64,000 nucleotides of DNA from NCBI RefSeq assembly GCF_963662255.1, contig NC_085048.1:101352229-101416228 (forward strand), read 5' to 3'. Positions within the stretch are counted from its first letter, which is position 1. Each line of letters starts with the position of its first letter. The notes under the pieces are model-generated. The model had not been told where the DNA came from. It searched no databases and worked only from the letters and a program-made list of their open reading frames with translations. This DNA is from Cinclus cinclus (Eukaryota; Chordata; Aves; Passeriformes; Cinclidae). A program made the translations under genes and the position numbers. Positions 54,401 through 64,000 of this stretch are shown one piece after another.

Positions 54401-57400
54401 AACAGAAGTTAAAAACTTCTTCTGTGAACTAAATATGTAAATAGGTTGATTATTTTCATCTAACTTCGAATACTGTGATTTTATTTTATTCTTGCAAACT
54501 GCTATTTAAATATTACTTAAGGAAATTACATTATTTCAGTTGCTATTGCTATTTGAGTTTGGTCTGTCCTCTAGGTAAAGAAATCTAAGATTGGAGAATA
54601 GTAATTTCGTACATGCCACATATTGTGAAAGTTTACTTTTGGCTGGAGAAGCTGTGAAGGAGTTCAGACTCAGAAGATTCCTTTAATAAATCCTTCCAAA
54701 CAAAAATGGTGCATGCAGCCCCCAAAGGGCTTTACAGACTGCTGAGTCCCCAGGGAGTGCAGCCCTTGATTGATAAAAGTAGGACTTGTTCTGTTGGATA
54801 GCCCTGGAGATTGGGATTGAGATTTTCACCTTGAATAAATGTGGCCTGGAATCTACCAGGAGCATAAAATAACATCCATGAGGGACTGTGAAACAAATTA
54901 ATCCCTTCTAATTGCAGAAAGGCTACTGAGTGTTTCTGAGCAGCCACATTTTGCACAAGTTTGAATGTTTGTATTAATTCTAGGTGTGCCTCTATATGGC
55001 AGGAGAATCTATATGGTGAATATCTGAATCACTATGGAGGGGACCATGGCTGTGAGTAAAGGATCAGGTTTTAAGGCATGTGCAATTTGGAGAGAAGCTT
55101 TGTGTAGGCCATTATTTTAGTATATCATTTTAATTAAATAAGTATGATTCAAAGCTTCCCATCACTCTTGAAGAACAGATGGGAAAGACATCACTCAGGA
55201 AGTCCTCAAAAAAATATTCTCATCAGACTTATTTTGTGGTTTATTTTGTGCCAGGTGTTTCTTTGTGCAAGAAACCGATACTCCTGGCAGTCCTGAATAA
55301 TTAGGATTTACACATTTTCTTTTAGACTCGGGGATACCTTGTAATCTGTGAGACAAAAGAGAGATCAGGTTTAGCTCCTTTTATCTGACACTGAGTTTCT
55401 GTGACCTACATGTCTTGTGACAGATAGCTGAAAATCCTAGTGCAGTTGGCTTCTTTATACACCAAAGTGTGTTATCAGCTGAAATATGCAAAAATTAAAT
55501 CTTGGCTACACAGGTGAGCTGTGTAAGCATTAGATGTAAGCCAGAATCCAGGAGTTAAAGTGTGCCACTGTTCCCTTAAAGCCTGCCAGCCAACCCAAAG
55601 GTGCTAAAATTCAGGTCTACGCTGCTTCTATAAAAAATTCCCTGCGTGGCTTCCTGAGTCATGGAACATAGATTGTGCTCTGCAGTCTGAATTGCTGTCA
55701 AGCACCTTTAACATTTCAGTCTAATAAAAGTGAAATAATAAAAAATAAAAAATGAAATAATCTGAAGTTCAAGGACCTCAGAGGCCAATACAGATTTTTT
55801 TTTCCTTGAATATATGGGTACTTGAAGATAATTTTGGAATAGATTTCAATTGTTTGTCAAAGAGCCTACAGCAAAAATCTGTGCTGAGATTTCCTTGTAA
55901 GAGAGAGATGCAGGAAGACAGGTCATCCTGGCCATTGCCTCTCCCATTAACAAGTTCTCATCATTTGATTACTTAGAATTTTGCTCCAAATTTTTATGAA
56001 AGAGATTCTACTGTGACATTAACAGCCAGTTAACTGACCTGGGTTTCTGCCTCCAAAAGAGGTGTGTGTTAGAAAAATGCCAAAATTGGAAGATCTGATT
56101 CACTTTTCCTGTTTTTAACTTCAGTTTGGATGTAAAGCAAATTCTTCATCTAAGTCAGATGCAGCAAAAGCTTCTATCCTCATACATGTAGACAGCATCA
56201 TTCAGGCTGGAGAATTTCACTGCATCCTGTATTACCCAAAGCCAGATTCCAGGTAAAAATCCCTGGGTTTCTGGTCCTAGGAAGTTTAGCAAATGAATTC
56301 TGTGTGCAGCATGTTGCTTTGTTTTATTTTTTCTCCTTTATTTTTCCCCTAAACTCTAATACAGTTTTGTCCATTACTTTATGTTTGTTTTTTCCTGCCT
56401 ATTTTACTTTTTAATTTTTCCCATCTTTCCTATTCTCCATATTTATACTGCTTTGAAAAGTAAATGCTTCTATCTTGGTGCTATTCTTCTGTCTGTTATA
56501 TTTTGTTTCTTGTCCAAATATTTTTGTTGTTTATTTGTTCAGCCTTCTCTGGTTATTCTGCTATGCCAGCTTTAAACTACATGGTCTAAATGGCTCTTTT
56601 TCAAAGGAAATAGTCTGGTCTCCACATATTCAGCTGTGCTCTTTTGTCTCTCATGGCCTATTCTTACCTCTAGTAACACTTAAATAACACTATCATACAT
56701 TAATTGTTGAAGCATCATTAAAAATAGCTACACAACTAGCAATATCCTTGTATTCTGGATGGAGAAACAAAGATAAAGGGAAAGACTGCTAATGACACAG
56801 GATTTTTAAGTGATAATTTCCTGTGTTTTTCCCTTTAGGGTTCCTCCCTGCAAACATGGTGCCTTTGAAAATATGGCTTTATTGCCATGATTTGCCTGGA
56901 GCAGAGTGTAAATAATAGAGTGAAAATGCCTTCAATTGCTCCATTAATTGTTCTGAGTTGCCTGATCTCAGATGAACAGCATTGCTGGTAGGGTGCTGGG
57001 AGAGTTAAGAAGATGCAGGAAATTCCCTGACATCAGGCAGGGGACTGACAGCCACAGAGCTGGTCCTCCCTCGCTAGAGTAGGAAAACCCTTTGTAAAAT
57101 CAAAGTGAGAAAAGGTGATTTTCAAGAGCCTGGCATGGGCTTACACAGCATAACAAAGGTTTTTGCAGGTTATGAAAGGTGCTTTTAATACTAAAGTGAG
57201 AGATACTAAGATCTGCAACAGCCATCCCAAAACCACAGTGGGCCATAGGACTCCCCCTGCCTCTCCTTGCTCATTAGGAATTCCTACGACTTTGACTGTG
57301 TTTATTTCCAGTTCAAAGACCCACAGTGCCTTGCTCATATGCAAATGCTTTGAGTATTTTAGGGTGTTCCTGCACGGGGAGTGAGAGGATTGCAAGGTGG

Positions 57401-60207
57401 CCTTTTTTTCTGGTGCAATCCCTGTTTCCTGTCTGTTCTATCAGTACAAAGTGCTGAATGAAAATAAATTTAAAAGAAGCTTTTGAAGAGGCCTCCATTG
57501 CATAGTGATGGTTGAGTCCTCTCTATTGTGTTTGACCCTATTTGACACCTAACAGGGATTGGCACTTTTAAAATTTAAGTGACTTTGACTTTTTAACTTT
57601 AAATGCTGTCTCCCAATTAACGTGACCAGGTCTTGAACTGAACTCAGCTTATCCCAGTTTATGGTCCTCTGTGTAACTCTCCTGACCAAATTTCTTCAAA
57701 GGCTTTTGGAAGGAAGCAAAGAAAGGGATTTACCTTCTCTTTCTTAGTCTTTTTAAAACTGACCTCCTTGTAGAGATGCCTTTAATTTCAGAAGGCATGC
57801 AGCATGAAATCCTATGTGTTCTATCACTTGATGTAGTGAGCAGGCTTTCTGTGGCTATGAGATGAAGTGTTACAGTAAAACAAGGAGCCTGTTGTTGCGG
57901 TATTTTCATTTTGTGTTATTAAAGATTGCAACTGACCCAAGCTATTAAAATTGTAGCATTATGTGGTAACCAACAACACAGGCTTGAAGTCTGTGATAAA
58001 ATGACAGAATGTTTTCTCCAAATAAATATAATGGAAATAATAAAATAATAAACAAAAAGACTCTCTAAACTCTCCAGCTTTTCTATCTAACTGATTCACT
58101 CTATAGCCTACAGAATCTGGAGAATTATGCTGTACCTTCCCTTCATGGTAGGTCTTCATGCCCACACCCAGCCTAACTTCCTTAGGCTGCATAGTGACTT
58201 CTTAAAATTTTCCCTGTGTCCATATTCCATATCTATACTGCTTTTAAACTTCACTTAAGCACCAGTACTTTATCTTCCACAATTATTTTGCAGTTCTTAT
58301 AATTTCTGTTTAGTAGAAGGAGACACTTGGTGGTAGAATTCTAAACAGATTTTCCATAGTGGTCTCCATGTTGAAAAACAGGCTTCCAACTTGAATGATT
58401 TTTTATTATCAAAATCCATTTTCTGTTAGATTCAAACTGGGTTCCTCATATATCAGACTCTCCGTATGTAAAAGATTTTGGACATCGTTTGCACCTGTTT
58501 TGCTATACTTGTGAGAAACTGCTACAAAAGACTACCAAAAGCAATAGAAGCTCTTTTATGGAAAATGTTAACTAAAATAGAAATACAGATTTTTATTACT
58601 TACTGCTCCTAGCAGTAAGCAGCTGATTTGTTCCTGGTGCAAGGAATTCTCAGTGGGAACTGTTTGGACACTGATAAAGTTCACCTGAAGGCAATCTAAG
58701 CATTAGCACTTCAAATTGCCACACACCTAGTGGCATTGCATATTGCACAAACTATTCAGGCTATAGCAAAATCCTTACTAGATTGAAAATAAAATCTTAT
58801 GTGGATGACAATTTTGTCAAAAAATGATCTCAGTATTCATGTAAAAATTCATCATTCTGGCTCATGATTTGATTTTTGTTATGGTCTGATTGCAAAAACT
58901 GTGACTCTTTAGATTTACTTACATGTGACATCTTTGTTTCCTTTGTTTTGACAAATAGCCCTACACATTTGCTTGTAAATATTTTTTTTAAAAAACACTT
59001 CCATCTGACTTCTTTCATGTAACTTCTTAAGGATCTACTTAACGATAACCATAAGGCAGGTTCAGATGGTTTGGATATCAGTTCACTTTTGAATAATCAT
59101 GTCCTTAATTGCTTTGCTAAATTGAGCAGTGGCTTCTAGTCAACAATGGCATGTAAGCTTAACTTCATGCTCAGATGCTTTCTGAGTAGGGATATTTTGA
59201 CTGCGGGCCTCCCAGCCCCCTAGAAGCTGGCTGATCCAGAAGAAAGAGGTAGTACAAAGAATTGCTTTTCAGAACAGATCTGTGAACTGTTTTTTCGCAT
59301 TACTGTTGCCAAATTTCCTTCTTTCTGAGCTTCACAGGTACAGGGTGGTACATTTCCAAACCAACACCTTTCTGAGTGGTGGCCCAGGTCTCATTTTGTT
59401 TCATTTGCAGCCCTGGGTATGTTATTCTGGGGACTGGTTTTGGTTTGTCCCAGAAGTGCATCTAGCTGAGGCAGTGTTCTGAAAGAAGAAATACACCATA
59501 TTTTACCACATTACATTTATGATGATAAAAGTCCTTCCTTTTTGAGTTTGTGTGATTTTCATTTTGACTAATTAAGGGAAAATAGTTTAACTACTAGCAT
59601 GTAAAGAAAGAAGTTTGGTTCCTTCATTGCATGAATGTTAGTGCAGCCTCTGCCATTCTTACGAGGGAAGAACAACTGTGAATAATTTTAAGACTTTGAT
59701 AGTGAAGGTCATTGAATGGGCTCATTTTCAGTGTTTCTTTAGAAGTAGACCTTTAAAAATCAGCAATAGGTTTTCCCCCTTATGTGCAATGATTTAAAAA
59801 AGTGGTGTAGAGGATCTTACAGAAACCACAGAATACTGAGGGCTTTTACCATAGTTTTTTTTTCATTAATATAAAAAATATATCAGGGACAAAATATTTT
59901 TATTCTGTTACTTCTTAAAACTCCTTTCCAGCTCCGTAGACATTTTGGAAGGTGGATGCAGGAGCCTGGGAGTGTCATGAGTTACACAAGACAAATAAAA
60001 TACAGGCATGGCTTGGCAAAGTCTGTTAAAGAGTTCTCTACCTGCACCAGTAAGAAGAGATAATGGGGCTTCTGTAAGAGCAGCTGTCATATTGTGAGGG
60101 CAGGACTGCTGGAATGGATGATGGGAGAAAGGCCCCAAGTGTGCTGGATTCCCAGGAGAAGGTGGGAATCAGCAGCTGATTATGTGCAGCTGCGGAAGAA
60201 TGGTAAA
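36426..60207. other. About 24 kb of unique noncoding DNA, no gene recognised
   Basis: No interspersed repeat, structural RNA or gene was recognised. Open frames reach 156 codons (50,325-50,795 minus) and 122/117 codons on opposite strands at 44,858-45,239, with no domain similarity. Small features are a 13-base direct repeat CTTATGTGTTGCA at 44,084 and 44,100, four TTGCC units near 38,070-38,094, and T-runs of 14 at 47,523-47,536 and 50,671-50,684. Diverged repeats could have been missed by eye. Confidence 0.5.
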
Positions 60208-60269
60208 AGAATGACAGAATCTCAGAATTAACTAGGCTGGAGAAGACCCTTGAGTCTAACCTATAGCCT

Positions 60270-62499
60270 AACACCTCCTTGTCAACCAGACCATGGCACT
60301 GAGTGCCACATCCAGTCTTTTTTTAAAACCTCCAAGGATGGTGACTCCATCACCTCCACGGGCAGCCCATTCCAATGTCCACTCGCTCTTTCTGTGAAGA
60401 ACTTCTTCCTAATATCCAGCCTAACTTCCCCTGGTGCAACTGAAGTCTGTGTCTTCTTGTCTTGTCACTGGTTGCCTGGGAGGAGAGACCAACCCCCACA
60501 AGTTGTAGTGTGTGATAAGGTCTACCTGAGCTTCCTTTCCTCCAGGCTAAACAGCCCCAGCTCCATCAGCTGCTCCTTGCAGGACTTTTTTCTCCAGACC
60601 CTTCATCAGCCTTGCTGCCTTTCTCTGGACACATCTGAGCACCTCAACATCCTTCCCAAATTGGGGCACCCAGAACTGGACACAGTACTAAAGGTGTGGT
60701 CTAACCAGGAGAAGAATGACTTCCCTGGTCCTGCTGGCCACACTATTCCTGACAGAGACCAAGATGCCATTGGCTTTTTTGGCCACATGAGGACACTGCT
60801 AGCTAATGTTCATTCTGCCATCAGTGAGTACCTCCAGGTTCCTTTCTGCCTGGCTGCTGTGCAGCCATGCTGTCCCCAACCAGTGGCACTGCAGGGGTCT
60901 GTGGTGGCAAACTGTAGGACCAAGAGCCTGGTGTTCTTAAACCTCATATTGTTGGATTCAGCCCATCTATCCAGCCTGTCCAGGTGCCTCTAATAAAGGC
61001 AGAGACTTCCGCCCTCCAGCAGATCAACACTTGCACCCAGCTTGGTGTTGTCTGCATATTTGCTGATGCTGGACTCAATCCCCTCATCCAGATCAGCAAT
61101 AAAGATATTAAGCAGGACTGAGCCCAGCACCTATTTCCAGGGGACACCACTGGTGGCTGGGCACTAACTGGATGCAACATCATTCACCACCACTCTCGGG
61201 CCTGGCCATCCAGCCAGTTCTTAAACCAAGAGTCTGTCCAAGAGCACCTGTCCAAGCTGTGGGCTGCCACCTTTTCCAGGATTGTGCCGTGGGAGGTTTT
61301 GTCTGAAATCCAGGTAGACAACATCCACAGCATTCCCCTCATCCACCAGGATGGTCACCTGTTCATAAAAGGAGATCAGGCTGGTCAGGCAGGACCTGCC
61401 CTCCTAAATCCATGCTGGCTGGGTCTGGTCCCTCAGCTGTCCTGTAAGTGCCATGTGACCACACTCAATATGATCTATTCCATAACCTTGCTGGGCACTG
61501 AGGTCAGGCTGACAGGCCTGGAGTTTCCCAGATCCTCCTTTTGGCCCATCTTATGGATAGACATCACATTGTCACCTCCAGTCATTTGGGAACTCCCTGG
61601 TGAGCCAAGACTGATGGTAAATCATGGAGAATGGCTTGGCAAGCTCTTTTGGCAGTTCTCTCATCACTCATCACAGAGGATGGATCCCCTCTGGTCCCAT
61701 AGATCTGTGAGCATCTGAGTAGCTCAGCAAGTCACTAACTGCTCCTTTCTGGATTACAGGGGAACTATTCTGCTCCCTGTCCCCATCTACCAGCTCAGGA
61801 GGTCAGTTGTCCTGAGGACAACCTGTCTTCTTGTTGAAAACTGAGGTAAATAAGGTCTTAAGTACCTCAGCCATTTCCTCATCTTTGATAACTGCATTTT
61901 TCCCCCAGGTCCAACAAAGAATGGAGAGATTTCTTGACCCTCCTTTTGTCATTAATGTATTTATAAAAACACTTTTTGTTATCCTTCACAGGAGTGCTCA
62001 GATTAAATTCTAGCTGGACTTTCACCTCCTTAATTTTCTTCCTACATGACCTAGCAACATCCTGAAACATTTCCTGAGTTGCCTGCCCCTCTTTCCAAAA
62101 GTGATACACCTTCTTTTTGTTTTGTTTTTTTTTTCTTTTTTTTCCCCCCCTTAGTTCTTTCAAAACCTTGCCCATCCAGGACAGTCATCTTCCCTATCAG
62201 CTCATCTTTTGGCACATAGGGACAGGTTGCTCTTGCACCTTTAAGATTTCTTTCTTTCTTAAACTATGTCCATCCTTCCTGGACCCCTTTGTTTTTAAGG
62301 GTCATTTCCCAAAGTATTATCCAAATCAATCTCTTGAATAGGCTGAAGCCTGCCCTCCAGAAGTCCAGTGTGGAAGTTTTGTTGATGCTCTTCTTTGTTT
62401 CACAGAATATTGAGAAGTCTATTGTTTCACAGTCACTGTTCCCTTGACAGCCTCTGAGCTCTACATCTCCCACCAGCCCTTCTCTGTCTATAAACATCA
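60270..62499 (-). pseudogene. CR1 ORF2 remnant: linker, reverse transcriptase and C-terminus (broken)
   Basis: This region would copy the element's RNA into DNA at the nick. Minus-strand frames contain the linker motif EGQATQE (about 62,070) followed by KDNKKCFYKYIN, then RT blocks including PVSLTSVPSKVMEQII, VDEGNAVDVVYLDF, a TSGVP block and the region of the catalytic Y/F-A-D-D box. That box, at 61,047-61,058, reads YADN, so the second catalytic aspartate is lost. A TAG stop lies at 61,131-61,133 (complement) just after TSGVP, and further stops and frameshifts separate the blocks. An expanded A/G run (62,117-62,155, T-rich on plus) sits in the linker. The C-terminal [10 protein letters not shown] block is near 60,410. 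Confidence 0.92.
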
Positions 62500-62965
62500 A
62501 GTCTAGCAGAGCCCCACCCCTGACAGGCTAACTCAGCAGCTGGAAGACGAAGCTGTTCTCCATACACTCTAAGAACCTCCTAGATTGCCTCTTATCTGAT
62601 GGATCGGTTCCCAGCAGGTACCTGGCAGGTTAAAGTCTCCTACAAGAACAAGAGCTGGCAATCTTGAAACATCCTCTAGCTGCTTATAGAATGATTCATC
62701 CACCTCTTCTTGCTGGTTGGGTGGTCTGTAATAGACTCCCACAAGGATGTTGGCCTTGTTGGCCTTCCCTGTGATTCTTACTCATGGGTACTCAACCTTA
62801 TCATCATTAATCTCAAGTTCTGCAGAGCCTCCCTAATATGAAGAGCTGTCCCACCACCTCTTCTGCCTCCCCTGTCTCTTCTGAAGAGCTTGTAGCTATT
62901 CCCTGCAGTGCTCCAGCTGTGCAAGTCATCCCAACATGTTTCTGTGATGGCAACTATGCCACAGC
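62500..62965 (-). pseudogene. CR1 ORF2 remnant: APE-type endonuclease domain (broken)
   Basis: The endonuclease nicks target DNA to prime reverse transcription. Minus-strand translation shows family motifs in order: an IVAITETCWDD block from about 62,957, RRGGGTALHIRE, YYRPPN (62,716-62,733) and GDFNLP, with GDFN at 62,629-62,640. A frameshift lies between the RRGGG and YYRPPN blocks, and a TGA stop is at 62,782-62,784 (complement) where the family has a tryptophan. The N-terminal part of the domain, including its first catalytic residues, is missing through 5' truncation. Confidence 0.9.
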
Positions 62966-64000
62966 TGAAAAATTATTGGATTTTTGGAGGAGAGAGATCT
63001 ATCCCTCAGAACAGGATGGGCGGATGTCAGGTAGAGAGGCTGGGGAGAAATATTAATTAGTGGTAGCATGAGCTGGCCCTCTTTGGGGCCTCCAAAGTGT
63101 AGGCTCTGGTGCTGGTTTGGGGTGATGGGGAGAGGGTAAAGATGGAACTCAGAATGGATTTGTGTCATGTTGTCCTTGAACTGGCATGTTTTTAGTGGCC
63201 ACTCTCTTATGTTCCCATGTACTAATGGAATTAGGACTTAGTACTACCAGTTACTCTGTTAAGGGAAAAGTGGTTTTAAGGGAATTCAGGTAAGAAGCCT
63301 TTTATATGCTGCAAAGAATTTAATGTATGTGTTCTTCAGGTATGTTTCTTCTGCTGTTACTTTTGCTGAGGAAACCTGAGCTTCAATTGCTTTGCATGCC
63401 GTAGTGGGATGAGTTGAGTTTAGAGAGCAAATTATAAGGTGAAGAATATATACTAAAAATAACATATGTTCATTTGTTTATTTTGTTAGGGTACTGATTA
63501 TTGTTTATAGATATAGTAGTGGAAGTAAATTATCTATAATGTAGTTCAACACAGTTATTTGGATTCATTTATTTTTCATACTGCACCAAAAGTTCTCATC
63601 ACATTATGAAATATAACAAGTCTTAATTTAAAAAAGAAAACCCAAAACCCAACAACCAATCCAGCAGAGTTAAGTGTGTTGTTATGCCCTTAATTCTGTA
63701 TTTTACTTTCTGCGTGCAATCATTTGTATTATTTGGAAATCATTATGTGGTGTAATGGAAACACTCTAAACACTCTAACACTCTTTTATAAAGAGATTTT
63801 TAGAAATAAATGGGTTGTGGCAGGGGATTATTACAAAGTGCAACAGCATACACAGAGTATCTTCCATATTTAGTGGCAGTACAAAAATATTAATAAAAAT
63901 GTTATGTGTGGAGTAACTCTCATGGGAGCCATTTCATATAATTAATTTCAAAAAATTGCATTGCTATGTAATATCATTTCACATGACTAGATGGATACTC
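62966..64000. other. Flanking noncoding DNA
   Basis: Sequence to the right of the CR1 copy. The first 100 bases might include diverged CR1 sequence, but no family motif could be read there. Beyond that there are only AT-rich unique sequence and short open frames (up to 80 codons). Confidence 0.5.

Larger units (their letters stand above)
60208..62965 (-). mobile_element. CR1 LINE, long 5'-truncated copy with nearly full ORF2
   Basis: A CR1 non-LTR retrotransposon whose sense strand is the minus strand. The 3' end is at about 60,208, with the family's short terminal motif visible as a diverged ATTCTGAGATTCTGT. Reading leftward, the sense strand holds part of the APE-type endonuclease (about 62,965-62,500), a linker (about 62,500-61,850), the reverse transcriptase (about 61,850-60,700) and the ORF2 C-terminus, which runs almost to the 3' end. 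About 2.75 kb of the roughly 4.5-kb family length remains, which is long, since most CR1 copies are truncated to a few hundred bases. The 5' edge is placed where similarity stops; a stop codon lies just beyond it (62,973-62,975). Multiple stops and frameshifts make it dead. Confidence 0.94.

Overview
The window looks like a piece of vertebrate, most likely bird, genome. It is AT-rich by eye, has few CpGs and no CpG island, and its recognisable interspersed repeats are CR1 LINEs, the dominant retrotransposon of birds and other reptiles. No protein-coding gene can be supported. The open reading frames are short, overlap on both strands, and lack recognisable domains; the longest one (60,250-60,993, 247 codons) is the antisense shadow of a CR1 element. 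The sequence is best read as intergenic or deep-intronic DNA. The bird assignment rests on repeat content and is an inference; a non-avian reptile is not excluded.

Layout. 1-22,700 is unique noncoding DNA with small tandem repeats (a 28-bp duplication at 1,826; A-rich repeats near 2,600; TTTA repeats near 8,180), a 12-bp-arm hairpin at 11,053 and a compound microsatellite ending in ten perfect GTTAGT units at 19,303-19,362. An old CR1 3' fragment lies at about 22,700-23,240 on the minus strand. The most striking structure follows at 24,027-24,770: two 266-bp arms in inverted orientation with no mismatch, a 106-bp tandem duplication between them, a shared 5-bp microhomology (TCCCA/TGGGA) at the internal junctions, and a perfect consensus estrogen-response-element palindrome abutting the left edge.

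25,000-36,000 is unique noncoding DNA with a CTTTTT repeat (27,869-27,930) that runs into an exon-like 18-base stretch, an AT-rich cruciform (27,289-27,337) and an eroded palindromic MITE-like relic (about 34,800-34,905). A retroposed U2 snRNA pseudogene with an A-rich tail occupies 36,027-36,220, followed by twelve perfect AAAAT units. 36,426-60,200 holds nothing recognisable beyond short repeats.

At 60,208-62,965 lies a long minus-strand CR1 copy that keeps most of ORF2: part of the APE endonuclease, the linker, the reverse transcriptase and the C-terminus. It is inactivated by stops, frameshifts and a changed catalytic residue. The flank to 64,000 is unremarkable. There is no operon or pathway to describe. 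What the window records is retroposition (CR1, U2), slippage, and one apparently recent template-switching rearrangement, or an assembly artefact that mimics one.
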